A stretch of DNA of 64,000 nucleotides from an uncultured Prevotellaceae bacterium (GTDB lineage Bacteria > Bacteroidota > Bacteroidia > Bacteroidales > UBA932), in assembly GCA_947166905.1 (NCBI GenBank), contig CAMVFZ010000009.1, forward strand, positions 45,599 to 109,598. Direction: 5' to 3'. The position numbers and the translations under genes are program-made. The notes beneath the pieces were generated by a model, which was not told the DNA's origin, made no database searches, and saw only the letters and a list, made by a program, of their open reading frames with translations. Every line of letters begins with the position of its first letter. The first letter of the stretch is position 1. Below, piece by piece: positions 7,648 to 16,669 of the stretch.

Positions 7648-8435
7648 AGTCCATCCAGCTCTATATGCTGGACATGGATGGAACCATTTACAACGAGGAT
7701 ACGCTGATTCCAGGTGCATTGGAGTTCTTTAAGTTACTCCAAGCACAGGGGAAACAGTATGTCTTTATGACGAATAATTCGTCAAAAGGCAAAATCTCGT
7801 ATGTGGAGAAGTTAAGGAGGCTTGGAATAGACGCTACTGAGAAGCATATAGCTTCGTCCGTCAATGCAACAGTGATGTATTTGAAGGAACGCAAGCCTGG
7901 AGCAAAGCTGTTTCTTGTTGGAACAGAGTCTTTGAAGAGAGAGTTGCTCGACGAAGGCTTTGAGGTGGTTCCTTTGGGTTATCGTGGTGATGATATTGAC
8001 TATGTGCTCCTTGGCTTTGATACAGAGTTGAATTACGAGAAGGTGAGAGGAGCCTGCTTTTATGTAAGTAGGGGCTATCCCTATATTGCCACCAATTGTG
8101 ATTTGAAATGCCCTGTATTGGATAACAAATTCATTCCCGACTGTGGTGCAATTGCCAAAATGATAGAATTGGCAACTGACAGAATGCCACAGTTCCTTGG
8201 TAAGCCTGAGCGCACCATGGTTGATGCGGTATCAGCTGAATGGAATGTGCCTATTGACAAGATTGCATGTGTTGGTGACCGTCTCTATACGGATATAGCT
8301 GTAGGTATTAATGCCGGAGCGACATCTATCTGTGTTCTAACCGGTGAAGCAACACCCGAAGAGATTGATGGTTCTGACCAGAAACCTGATTATTGTTTTG
8401 ATTCTATCAAAGAATTATACGAAGCATTGCTCTAG
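7635..8435 (+). CDS. HAD-IIA (NagD-like) phosphatase
   Basis: Haloacid dehalogenase superfamily, subclass IIA. Motif I is MLDMDGTIYNED (residues 11-22), the cap region follows FMTNNSSKGK, and motif III/IV is the late GKPERTMVD plus GDRLYTDIAVG segment. It overlaps the nucleotidyltransferase by 13 nt and lies 3 bp before the dehydrogenase, so the three form a tight unit. NagD-like enzymes act on small phosphorylated compounds; in the pneumococcal CDP-2-glycerol route a protein of this family (Gtp3) transfers or handles phosphate on a glyceraldehyde. Which reaction applies here is inference from context. Confidence 0.8.
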   Translation: MQDLKSIQLYMLDMDGTIYNEDTLIPGALEFFKLLQAQGKQYVFMTNNSSKGKISYVEKLRRLGIDATEKHIASSVNATVMYLKERKPGAKLFLVGTESLKRELLDEGFEVVPLGYRGDDIDYVLLGFDTELNYEKVRGACFYVSRGYPYIATNCDLKCPVLDNKFIPDCGAIAKMIELATDRMPQFLGKPERTMVDAVSAEWNVPIDKIACVGDRLYTDIAVGINAGATSICVLTGEATPEEIDGSDQKPDYCFDSIKELYEALL

Positions 8436-8438
8436 ACT

Positions 8439-9422
8439 ATGTATTACAACTTAATCAAGACACCTGCCTTTATGAAGACAGGAAAGGGAATCTTAAAGAG
8501 TATTGACCAGATACTTGAAGATGCCCACCTTATATATAGAAAGAAAATTCTTGTTACTCAAGATAATCTCTATAAGGAGTACGAGCAGGATTTGGCAAAT
8601 GTAAGGTTTGATAAGGTCGTGATTGTGAAAGGTGGAAATGTGGATGAGGTTCCGACCGTAAAAGAACAGTGCAAGGAAACTGATGCTCTCATTGTTGCAT
8701 TTGGTGGTGGCAGTGTGCTTGATTTGGTTAAGTATTCAGCTAGTCAGTTAGATATGCCATATATCAATGTCCCTTCCGCATTGTCTAATGATGCAGTATA
8801 TTCTTGTGTGGCGCGTCTGACAAAGAACGGTAAGAAGTTTAGCTTTGGTGTTCAGCCACCTATAGGAATAGTTGTTGATATCAATATCATCAATAAGTCA
8901 CCAGAAATCCTCCTGTATGCTGGAGTGGCAGATATTGTTTCTAATCTTTCTGCGATCCAAGACTGGTTGTTGGCGCATAATGAAATTGGTGAGCCTATTA
9001 ATGAACTTTCTTATATGTTGGCTAAAGAAGCTGCATTGCCTCTTCTACGATATAAGAAAGAAGACTTGCATTCCGATGGTCTTATCTTGGATTTGGTAAA
9101 TGGAATTGTAACATCCGGTTTGGCTATGATAGTCTCTGGAAATACTCGTGGTACCAGTGGTGCAGAGCACTTGATTAGTCATGCCATTGACGAGTTCTTC
9201 CCCGAGAAATCCACAATACATGGAATTCAGGTTGGCTGGGCTCAAGGAATTATTGCTAAACGGTATAGGAATGATCCATATAAGATAAATGAGTTTTATC
9301 AGCAAATAGGGTTAGCCGAGATATATGAAAAAATGGTGCCTTGGAAAGAGGATGAGTTCGACTCTTTGATTCCTTATGCAAAACAAATAAGAAATAGATT
9401 TACTTGCTTTAATTTATTGTAA
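8439..9422 (+). CDS. Glycerol-1-phosphate dehydrogenase-like iron-containing dehydrogenase
   Basis: Member of the Fe-ADH/DHQS-like dehydrogenases (EgsA/AraM group). The NAD-binding loop FGGGSVLDLVKY lies near residues 88-99, PSALSNDA supplies the conserved Asp, and metal-binding histidines are in GAEHLISHAID and TIHGIQVG. The family reduces dihydroxyacetone phosphate to sn-glycerol-1-phosphate or a related phospho-polyol in the cytosol. Position between a NagD-like HAD and a TagF-like glycerophosphotransferase argues that it makes the polyol phosphate later activated by the nucleotidyltransferase. The stereochemistry of the product cannot be read from sequence. Confidence 0.8.
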   Translation: MYYNLIKTPAFMKTGKGILKSIDQILEDAHLIYRKKILVTQDNLYKEYEQDLANVRFDKVVIVKGGNVDEVPTVKEQCKETDALIVAFGGGSVLDLVKYSASQLDMPYINVPSALSNDAVYSCVARLTKNGKKFSFGVQPPIGIVVDINIINKSPEILLYAGVADIVSNLSAIQDWLLAHNEIGEPINELSYMLAKEAALPLLRYKKEDLHSDGLILDLVNGIVTSGLAMIVSGNTRGTSGAEHLISHAIDEFFPEKSTIHGIQVGWAQGIIAKRYRNDPYKINEFYQQIGLAEIYEKMVPWKEDEFDSLIPYAKQIRNRFTCFNLL

Positions 9423-9440
9423 TTTGGATTAACGTTTTTT

Positions 9441-10619
9441 ATGATTCCATTATTAAAGTCTATTCGTCACATTGGGATTTGTGTAGTTAGATGGATATTA
9501 TCTATTCTTATCCCAATAAAGAATGATAAAATCCTATTTCAAAGTATACCTGACTATTCTGATAACTGTAGGGCATTTTCCGATTTTTTAATTGAGAATA
9601 CAACCTATCATATTTATTGGTCGGTGAAAGAGGCATGTAATTATCAGAGTAATGATCGGATAACTTTTATTGAAACTGATGGGGGGCGTTATTTGATTGA
9701 TAAAATTCGCTTTATTTACCATACAGTCTCTGCTAAATTTTTATTTAGTACTCATGAAGCGTTCCTTTTTGCTAATACGCACAGGCAGAAATATATTTGC
9801 CTATGGCACGGAACGCCTTTAAAAAAAATAGCGGTTTTACAAAATCCCAATAATAAGAATTATTTAAGTAATGCTTCTTTCATTTTGTGCTCATCCAAAT
9901 ACTATGTTCCAATTATGGCACGTTGCTTTGGGAGGAGAGAAGATATCATATTACCATTAGGCTATCCAAGGAATGACTGGCTTTTTGAAGAGTCATCTAT
10001 TCTCTCGGACCTTGGTATTAGTGTTGGAAAAGATGAAAAGCTGGTAACATATCTACCGACATTTCGCCGGACAAGTGCAGAATCTGAAGGCGATTCAAAA
10101 AAGGATGTCTTTTCATCCGGTTTATTCGACTTCTATGACAAGTCCAATTTGATGAAGCTTAATGATTATTTAAAAAAAATTGGTGTTGTCTTAGTCGTAA
10201 AGCCCCACCCGGCTGACGTAAATCAATTAGAATATAACGTGTTAAGTAATGTGGCAATTTTACCACAGTCATATCTTTCAGAGAAAGATCTACAGTTATA
10301 TCACTTATTACACTATTCTGATGCCTTATTGACGGATTTCTCTAGCGTTTATGCCGATTATTTGAATTTGGATAGGCCCATTGGCTTTTTATTGTCTGAT
10401 ATTTCCGATTACTCAAGTAATAGGGGCTTTATTTTCGATAATCCATTAGATTATCTACCAGGTGTTAAATTATTTAATGAAGCGGACTTAATAGCATTTT
10501 TGGAAGACGTATCTAATAATGTTGACGTTACTAAGCATGAGAGAGATAATCAATCATATATTTATAACGATTACCGAGCCGGTAATAGCAAAAGGTTGTT
10601 TGATTATTTAGGTCTTTGA
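9441..10619 (+). CDS. CDP-glycerol glycerophosphotransferase family protein (TagF-like)
   Basis: A 392-residue GT-B-fold enzyme of the Glyphos_transf family, which moves glycerol phosphate or a similar polyol phosphate from its CDP carrier onto a glycan at the inner face of the membrane. Family blocks are LWHGTPLKKI near residue 121, LGYPRNDWL, YLPTFRRT, VKPHP, and TDFSSVYADYL near residue 304. A hydrophobic N-terminus (about residues 8-25) may act as a peripheral membrane anchor. The AT-rich codon use differs from the preceding genes and continues into the Wzy gene. Confidence 0.85.
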   Translation: MIPLLKSIRHIGICVVRWILSILIPIKNDKILFQSIPDYSDNCRAFSDFLIENTTYHIYWSVKEACNYQSNDRITFIETDGGRYLIDKIRFIYHTVSAKFLFSTHEAFLFANTHRQKYICLWHGTPLKKIAVLQNPNNKNYLSNASFILCSSKYYVPIMARCFGRREDIILPLGYPRNDWLFEESSILSDLGISVGKDEKLVTYLPTFRRTSAESEGDSKKDVFSSGLFDFYDKSNLMKLNDYLKKIGVVLVVKPHPADVNQLEYNVLSNVAILPQSYLSEKDLQLYHLLHYSDALLTDFSSVYADYLNLDRPIGFLLSDISDYSSNRGFIFDNPLDYLPGVKLFNEADLIAFLEDVSNNVDVTKHERDNQSYIYNDYRAGNSKRLFDYLGL

Positions 10620-10643
10620 TGCTTCTTTGCATATTATTTATAA

Positions 10644-11861
10644 ATGAATCTGTTCCGGAGATTGTTAGATTATTTCCATTTGGGAAAGGTTGGTTTTCCT
10701 GAATTGGTAATAGCAATGTATCCTATTCTTATCGGATACATATATGGTTTTTTTTATGTTGGTTTACTTGCTATAGCTTTAGTGGATGTGTATGTGTTAT
10801 CAAAACAACACGTAAAATTCATTAATAATCGTGCTTTTTATTTGATATCTGGATATGTTATTCTACATGAGTTTGTATTGTGGTTTATACTTGGCTTTGA
10901 ACCTATGTATATGCTTTATGCAACTATCCAACTTTCTTTTATCATAGTATCTATTGCAATTATTAGCTCAAGTATCAATTATGAGAAATTAATCAATTCT
11001 TTTTATTGGGTAGCTGTATTTTGTATTGGTGGCTTGATATATCAGTATATGATAATTGCCGCCGGTGGTACAGTATCTCCTATAAGATTGCCGTTTTTTT
11101 CTCCATTAGAAGCCGGCTCTAGATTTGATGAGATAGTTATTAGGCCAACATCATTCTTTTTTGAGCCAAGTCAATTTGCCACATATTTGATTATTCCTCT
11201 TTTTATTGCATTAAAAGAGAAAAAGCTGTTGCTCTCGACTTTTATTACTATAATGATGTTTTTATCTACATCAACAAATGGTATTTTCTTTTCTTTGGGG
11301 CTAGTTTTTGTCTATGCCATTAGCAGCAAGGGCGTTAAGCTTTGGTATAAATTATTAATGATTGTAGTTGGTGTTGGACTTGTTTATTTCCTTGTTAATT
11401 CAGAATTCTTTGAACAGGGTATTACTAAAATTGAAAACACTGATATTACTGAGAATTCAAGAACGGCTAACGGTATTAAATACGTCAAAAGTCTTTCTCC
11501 TAGCACACTGATACTGGGTATTAATGATGCTAATGCTTCTGATTATTATGCACACCATACAAGCCTTTTTTCTGGAGCAAGTTTGGAAGTACGAGATGGG
11601 GATGTATATATTACGACATTTTGGCTTGTATTAATAAAGTATGGGGTAATAGGATTGCTTCTTTATTTAAACATGTATTATTATTTCTTTAAAAAGGACA
11701 AGTCTCTTTTCCCATATATGGCTATTATCGTAGTCTCTTTATTTACACAGTCTTTGTTTTTTGATATTGTTCAGATCGTCTTCCTAGTTTCATATACAAG
11801 GTATAATACAAATATTGGTAGAATTAATAATCGTATGAATAATAATAAACAATTTGCATAA
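10644..11861 (+). CDS. Wzy-type polysaccharide polymerase
   Basis: A 405-residue integral membrane protein with about ten hydrophobic segments and a long outer loop between roughly residues 255 and 320. It carries the RPTSFFFEPSQFATYL block (about residues 170-185) seen in O-antigen ligase/polymerase-type proteins. Its function would be to link lipid-carried repeat units in the periplasm. The family has low sequence conservation, so the call rests on topology, this block and its place between a transferase and sugar genes in a locus that also has Wzx. Its stop shares a base with the start of the next gene. Confidence 0.75.
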   Translation: MNLFRRLLDYFHLGKVGFPELVIAMYPILIGYIYGFFYVGLLAIALVDVYVLSKQHVKFINNRAFYLISGYVILHEFVLWFILGFEPMYMLYATIQLSFIIVSIAIISSSINYEKLINSFYWVAVFCIGGLIYQYMIIAAGGTVSPIRLPFFSPLEAGSRFDEIVIRPTSFFFEPSQFATYLIIPLFIALKEKKLLLSTFITIMMFLSTSTNGIFFSLGLVFVYAISSKGVKLWYKLLMIVVGVGLVYFLVNSEFFEQGITKIENTDITENSRTANGIKYVKSLSPSTLILGINDANASDYYAHHTSLFSGASLEVRDGDVYITTFWLVLIKYGVIGLLLYLNMYYYFFKKDKSLFPYMAIIVVSLFTQSLFFDIVQIVFLVSYTRYNTNIGRINNRMNNNKQFA

Positions 11862-12931
11862 TGAGTGTTTTTAAAGACAAAGTCCTGTTGATTACAGGTG
11901 GAACGGGTTCATTTGGTAATGCCGTTCTTCGTAGGTTCCTTACGAGTGATATTAAGGAGATTCGTATTTTCTCGCGTGATGAAAAAAAGCAGGACGAGAT
12001 GCGTCATCGTCTTCAGGCACAGCATCCAAAGGAGGCATCAAAGGTGCACTTCATCATTGGTAACGTGCGTGATTTGGATGCCATTGATGCTGCAATGCAT
12101 GGTGTAGACTATGTTTTCAGTGCTGCTGCTCTGAAACAGGTGCCTGCTTGTGAATTCTATCCTATGCAAGCTGTACGCACTAATATTTTTGGTTCCGAGA
12201 ATGTGCTGGAAGCAGCTGTACGTAACAAAGTGTCTCGTGTTGTGGTGCTTTCTACCGATAAGGCCGCTTATCCTATCAATACAATGGGTATGACCAAAGC
12301 TTTGATGGAAAAGCTTGCTATCAACAAGAGCCGTGACCCTCGCACGCGAGAGAGCGGAACGGTGATATGCGCAACCCGCTATGGTAACGTGATGTGTAGC
12401 CGTGGCTCTATCATTCCTTTGTTCATTGAGCAGATTAAGACGGGTAAGCCTATGACAGTAACAGTCCCTGAGATGACTCGTTTTATGATGTCTCTTGATG
12501 AGGCTGTCGATCTTGTAATCTTTGCATTTACCCATGCCAACCCGGGCGACCTGTTTGTTCAGAAGGCACCTGCTGCTACTATTGAGGTGTTGGCTCAAGC
12601 CGTGAAGGAGATTTTCAAGGCAGATAATCCTATTCAGGTTATTGGAGCCCGCCACGGTGAAAAGATGTATGAGACACTTTGCACCAGTGAGGAAATGGCA
12701 AAGGCAGAGGATATGGGTGATTTCTACCGTGTTCCCGCTGATATGCGTGACCTCAACTATGACCAGTACATTGACAACTTTGGCCATCGTGTTGATTTTG
12801 ACCAGTATAATTCAGATAATACCCGCCGCCTTGATCTTGAAGGTATGAAGGAGATGCTGCTTAAATTGGACTATGTACAGGAACAGCTGAAGGAGTGGGA
12901 GGCTGAAAAGGCAAAAAAGGCCAACAAGTAA
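11861..12931 (+). CDS. CapE/FnlA-type UDP-GlcNAc 4,6-dehydratase/5-epimerase
   Basis: A short-chain dehydrogenase/reductase for nucleotide sugars. The NAD-binding TGGTGSFGNAVLRRFL lies at residues 12-27, AALKQVPACEFYP near 93-105, STDKAAYPINTMGMTK near 128-143 holds the catalytic region, and RYGNVMCSRGS follows. The length of 356 residues fits CapE, FnlA and WbjB, which start UDP-N-acetyl-L-fucosamine synthesis. That route needs a reductase and a WecB-like 2-epimerase; only two broken wecB fragments occur in the window, so the product may be used by the adjacent DegT aminotransferase instead or finished by genes elsewhere. The last ~17 residues are Lys/Glu/Ala-rich. Confidence 0.85.
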   Translation: MSVFKDKVLLITGGTGSFGNAVLRRFLTSDIKEIRIFSRDEKKQDEMRHRLQAQHPKEASKVHFIIGNVRDLDAIDAAMHGVDYVFSAAALKQVPACEFYPMQAVRTNIFGSENVLEAAVRNKVSRVVVLSTDKAAYPINTMGMTKALMEKLAINKSRDPRTRESGTVICATRYGNVMCSRGSIIPLFIEQIKTGKPMTVTVPEMTRFMMSLDEAVDLVIFAFTHANPGDLFVQKAPAATIEVLAQAVKEIFKADNPIQVIGARHGEKMYETLCTSEEMAKAEDMGDFYRVPADMRDLNYDQYIDNFGHRVDFDQYNSDNTRRLDLEGMKEMLLKLDYVQEQLKEWEAEKAKKANK

Positions 12932-12943
12932 AAGCATAAGCGT

Positions 12944-14032
12944 ATGATACCTCTCGTTAAACCATATTTTCCTCCACGTGAGGAATTGATGCCCGCCCTT
13001 GAGGAGATTCTCTATAGTGGCTATGTGGCAACAGGTCAGCCCGTCTTCGATTTTGAAGACGAGTTCAAGAAGTATATTGGCAATGATAATATCATTTCTG
13101 TTCATTCTGGAACAGATGCCTTACACCTTGCATATATCCTTGCTGGTGTGAAGCCCGGAGATGAGATTATCAGTACTCCTATGACTGCAGAGCCTACCAA
13201 CACATCCATTGCTATGGTTGGTGCTAAGGTAGTTTGGGGTGATGTGGACCCCAAGAACGGTCTTCTTGATCCTAAAAGTGTTCGCAAGCTGATTACCGAA
13301 AAGACTAAAGCCATAGTGATGGTTCACTATGCCGGTATGGTTTGCGATATGGATGAGTTCACCAAGATCTCTAAAGATTTTAACATTCCTATCATTGAAG
13401 ATGCCGCTCACGCTATGGGAAGCAAATACAATGGTAAGATGACTGGCTGCAACTCTGCCTATACCATCTACTCTCTTCAGGCCATCAAACACATGACAAC
13501 CGTTGATGGTGGTTTCTTGGCCATGCGTGATGGAAGCCAGATGGATAGAGCAAGACGCTTACGTTGGTTTGGTCTTTCCAAGGACAAAAGCCGCTTGGAT
13601 AATGATATCACTGAAGTGGGCTACAAGTACGCCATGAACAATGTGAATGCTACCATTGGTCTTTGCCAAATGAAGCATCTCAATGATGTGATAGGTACTT
13701 ACATCTCCAATGGTAAGTATTACGATGAGGCTCTGAAGGGTGTCCCTGGCGTTGAGTTGGTGAAGTATAACAATAACACGGAGCCTTCCTATTGGCTCTA
13801 CACTATGCGCGTAGAACGTCGAGATGATTTCTGCAAAATGATGGAAGCTAATGGCATCATGGCTTCCCAGCTTCACCACCGTAGTGATACTCATAGTATC
13901 TTCAAGGAGTCGAAGAGAGAGCTTCCAAATATGGAAGACTGGTATTCTCACTTTGTGCATATCCCTTGTGGATGGTGGGTTGATGAAGAAACAAGAACTA
14001 AGATTGTAGAAACTATAAAGAAAGGCTGGTAA
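12944..14032 (+). CDS. DegT/DnrJ/EryC1/StrS aminotransferase
   Basis: A PLP-dependent nucleotide-sugar aminotransferase. The SGTDALHLAY block binds cofactor phosphate, Asp153 in EDAAHAMGS contacts the pyridine nitrogen, and Lys182 in SLQAIKHMTTVDGG is the Schiff-base lysine. The start follows the CapE-like dehydratase by 12 bp, so it may aminate the 4-keto sugar that enzyme makes, before transfer into the repeat unit. Sequence does not fix whether C3 or C4 is aminated. The gene at 16670 is a relative that has lost the lysine. Confidence 0.85.
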   Translation: MIPLVKPYFPPREELMPALEEILYSGYVATGQPVFDFEDEFKKYIGNDNIISVHSGTDALHLAYILAGVKPGDEIISTPMTAEPTNTSIAMVGAKVVWGDVDPKNGLLDPKSVRKLITEKTKAIVMVHYAGMVCDMDEFTKISKDFNIPIIEDAAHAMGSKYNGKMTGCNSAYTIYSLQAIKHMTTVDGGFLAMRDGSQMDRARRLRWFGLSKDKSRLDNDITEVGYKYAMNNVNATIGLCQMKHLNDVIGTYISNGKYYDEALKGVPGVELVKYNNNTEPSYWLYTMRVERRDDFCKMMEANGIMASQLHHRSDTHSIFKESKRELPNMEDWYSHFVHIPCGWWVDEETRTKIVETIKKGW

Positions 14033-14037
14033 AAAAA

Positions 14038-15090
14038 ATGTCAACCCGTAATCTCACAGCCGTCGAGGGTTTGAGATTCCTCCTCTTCCTTGGAATACTT
14101 GTATTTCATTGTGTAAGTAATTGGTTGCCAATTGGATGGGGGGGGGTAGAAGCATTCCTCGTCATTACATCATACTTTCTTACAACCAAGTTTTTAAAGA
14201 ATGAATCTTGCAATAATATCCGTATTGGAGGTGCTTTTGTCCATAGAATCAAGCGACTGTATCCAGTCTATATAACGGTTATAGCTTTTGCGGTTTTATT
14301 ATCATTAACTACTAGAGTTGGTAATGCCTCAGATTCAGTATGGTATATTTTTGTCTCACAGAATTTTAGATGCATATTTAGTGGTGATTGGGCTAGTTTA
14401 GATTTCTTACTTGGTCATTTCTGGTATATTGCGCTTGATGTTTGGCTGTTTTTAGTATGGATAGTTGTACTTAAGTATGTCCCAAGAAAATTATATCGTT
14501 ATGCTTTTATCACCTCTCTAATAATTGGGTTGTGTTGGCGAACTTGTTTTCTTTTATTAATACCAGACAATATATCCATATCGTATGTCATTCCATTAGG
14601 TATGTTGGATAGCTTCGCACTAGGAGGGCTGGTTGCATTGAATACGAAAGAAAGAGTAGGGAAAGACATTCTTATGTGGTCAGAGATAATTGTCGGAGCG
14701 GTGGGTGTTGGGTTGCTTACCATTTACAATGCTTATCTTCATAACTGTAGTTTTGGCGATTCTTATCAATTATACCAAAGTGCAGGCGGTTATATGCACA
14801 ATCCCTTAACGGGTAACACATATTTTTTTGTTGCATTGTTCTTTGCCGGGGTTTTGCGTTATTGCGTTGATACCGAGAAGAAGCATCCATTGTTGTCATG
14901 GACTCCACTTGTGGTGTTAGGTGGATTAACTTATGAGTTGTATTGTTTCCATTTTCCAATTCGAACATTAGCTCAACATTTTATATCGAACGAACTGATA
15001 ATGCTATTGGTTACGTTATTGCTAACTGTTTTGGTAGCTATTCTATGGAAAAAGTGGGCTGCTCCAATAGTCGAACGGATCATTCATTAG
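14038..15090 (+). CDS. Acyltransferase 3 family membrane protein
   Basis: A 350-residue multi-spanning protein of the OafA/WecH-type acyltransferase family, which adds acetyl or other acyl groups to surface sugars across the inner membrane. It begins with the family hallmark LTAVEGLRFLLFLGILVFH; the catalytic histidine is the one in VFHCV (about residue 24). About ten hydrophobic segments follow, and ELYCFHFPIRTL near the end matches the usual terminal block. It most likely O- or N-acetylates the repeat unit. Confidence 0.85.
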   Translation: MSTRNLTAVEGLRFLLFLGILVFHCVSNWLPIGWGGVEAFLVITSYFLTTKFLKNESCNNIRIGGAFVHRIKRLYPVYITVIAFAVLLSLTTRVGNASDSVWYIFVSQNFRCIFSGDWASLDFLLGHFWYIALDVWLFLVWIVVLKYVPRKLYRYAFITSLIIGLCWRTCFLLLIPDNISISYVIPLGMLDSFALGGLVALNTKERVGKDILMWSEIIVGAVGVGLLTIYNAYLHNCSFGDSYQLYQSAGGYMHNPLTGNTYFFVALFFAGVLRYCVDTEKKHPLLSWTPLVVLGGLTYELYCFHFPIRTLAQHFISNELIMLLVTLLLTVLVAILWKKWAAPIVERIIH

Positions 15091-15132
15091 AGGATGGTAA
15101 GTCGTTATTGTATTTTGAACAAATAATATAAT

Positions 15133-16053
15133 ATGAAATATAATGTTCTTGTTGCAGGTTCTGGCAATGTTACAGGTCTTAATGTTATAAGGTCTCTTGC
15201 CAAACATGAAGATGTTCATATCGTGGGCTGTGATTTTGATGAAGAAAACCCGTCAAGGCTATTTTGCAAGAATTTCAAAGTGCCCAAATGTGCAGAGCCG
15301 GGATATCCTGATGCTATATTATCAATTATTAATAGCGAGCATATTACTCATATCATTGCATCAAATGACCATGACGTACGTGCATTGAGTTTACTTGCCG
15401 CATCAGATGGAAGATTCCCTAATTTAAATTGTTTCTGCAGCAATACGGTAAAGTGCTTGGATAAAAGAGCGACAGAACGGCTATTTATAGGCGCAGGCGT
15501 TCTGACTCCAACTATTTTAACGGACAGAAATGATTACCCTTATGTTCTTAGGATAGAGAATATGGGTAAAAGAAAGAAGTTCGTTCATATCGTTAAAGGA
15601 CCTGATGATAGGGAACAAATTGCAGAAGAAGATTATTCTGCAGGTTTGATGTCGAGGTATGTTGAAGGTGTAGAGTATACCGTAGATGTTATATGTGATC
15701 AGAATTCAAATTTGATTTCAGCAGTTCCTCGTGAAAGAATCAGTGTTGTAGGTGGCATGGTTCATCATGCAAGAATAGTTAAAGATGACATGCTTATATC
15801 ACAATGTGGTCAAGTATGCCATTCAGTTGGTCTGGTTGGTATGAGTTGCATCCAGTGTATTAAGACAAAAGAAGGGAAGTATTACTTTATTGAGATAAAT
15901 CCTAGACCTGGTAGCGGGATAGACTTGTCCATCAATGCAGGAGTTGATATGCCATATCTTTGGTTGAGGAATTCTACGGGTGAAACAGTTGATTACGTTG
16001 AGCCTCAGTGGGGATTGCAAATGAAGCGGTACTATTGTGGGTATTATTATTAG
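15133..16053 (+). CDS. ATP-grasp protein (CarB-like)
   Basis: A 306-residue ATP-grasp ligase. The N-terminal pre-ATP-grasp domain starts VLVAGSGNVTGLNVIRSL, the grasp region runs from about residue 115, and the metal-binding end is FIEINPRPGSGIDL near residue 256, with Glu and Asn ligands. Such enzymes join a carboxylate (often an amino acid) to an amine through an acyl phosphate. It precedes a HAD protein and a DegT-like protein that lacks its lysine; the three are separated by only 1-10 bp. The trio may build or attach an amino-acid or amide decoration of the polysaccharide; the substrate is unknown. Confidence 0.75.
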   Translation: MKYNVLVAGSGNVTGLNVIRSLAKHEDVHIVGCDFDEENPSRLFCKNFKVPKCAEPGYPDAILSIINSEHITHIIASNDHDVRALSLLAASDGRFPNLNCFCSNTVKCLDKRATERLFIGAGVLTPTILTDRNDYPYVLRIENMGKRKKFVHIVKGPDDREQIAEEDYSAGLMSRYVEGVEYTVDVICDQNSNLISAVPRERISVVGGMVHHARIVKDDMLISQCGQVCHSVGLVGMSCIQCIKTKEGKYYFIEINPRPGSGIDLSINAGVDMPYLWLRNSTGETVDYVEPQWGLQMKRYYCGYYY

Positions 16054-16062
16054 TGGCAGAAG

Positions 16063-16668
16063 ATGAAGACTATCGCCTTTGACTTAGATGGTACCTTGGT
16101 GGATGTCTCCGAAAGAGATTATCGTATTTATTGTGATATCCTCCAGAAACTTGGTTATAAGCCAGTCTCTAAAGAAGTGTATTGGCCACTAAGACGAGAT
16201 GTAACCGACATACATAATATTTTGGCATTATCTAACCTTGTATCGTCTGAAGATGTTGATACATTCCTTGAACAGAGGAAAGCTCTAATGGAGGAGTGGG
16301 ATTATTTAAGCATTGACAAATTATTTGAGGATGTGGTTGACACCCTTTCTTATCTAAAAAAGAAATATCGACTCCTAATATTGACTAAGAGATATAAAAC
16401 AAAGGAGACTGAGAAACAAATAACTGAACTTGGTCTTAGACAGTATGCAGACGTTAAGATTGTTACTGGCAACAAAGAAGAGGCTATGAACGATATCAAA
16501 GGCCTTTTTGCAATGGTCGGTGATACAGAGAACGACATTATTCCAGCTAATAAAATCGGTGTTAAAAGCATAGCTGTAACAACTGGTATTCGTAATACGG
16601 AAAAGTTGAAAACGTATTGCCCTTCTGTTATTGTTAATTCTTTAAGAGAAGTAATTCAATATTTATAA
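16063..16668 (+). CDS. HAD family hydrolase
   Basis: A 201-residue haloacid dehalogenase-like phosphatase. Motif I is FDLDGTLVDVSERD near residue 5, motif II the LTKRYKT region near 108, and motif IV GDTENDIIPANKIG near 149. It has a small alpha-helical cap. Its stop is 1 bp before the next start, so it is tightly coupled to the DegT-like gene. It probably dephosphorylates an intermediate for the ATP-grasp/DegT trio. Confidence 0.8.
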   Translation: MKTIAFDLDGTLVDVSERDYRIYCDILQKLGYKPVSKEVYWPLRRDVTDIHNILALSNLVSSEDVDTFLEQRKALMEEWDYLSIDKLFEDVVDTLSYLKKKYRLLILTKRYKTKETEKQITELGLRQYADVKIVTGNKEEAMNDIKGLFAMVGDTENDIIPANKIGVKSIAVTTGIRNTEKLKTYCPSVIVNSLREVIQYL

Positions 16669-16669
16669 G

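Noticed and set aside
12038..12787. 249-codon open frame on the - strand
   Set aside because: It lies opposite the well-conserved CapE-like dehydratase and has no recognisable domain.
11861..12931. Full UDP-FucNAc pathway (CapE-CapF-CapG)
   Set aside because: No CapF-type reductase with cupin tail is seen, and the only CapG/WecB-like genes are broken.
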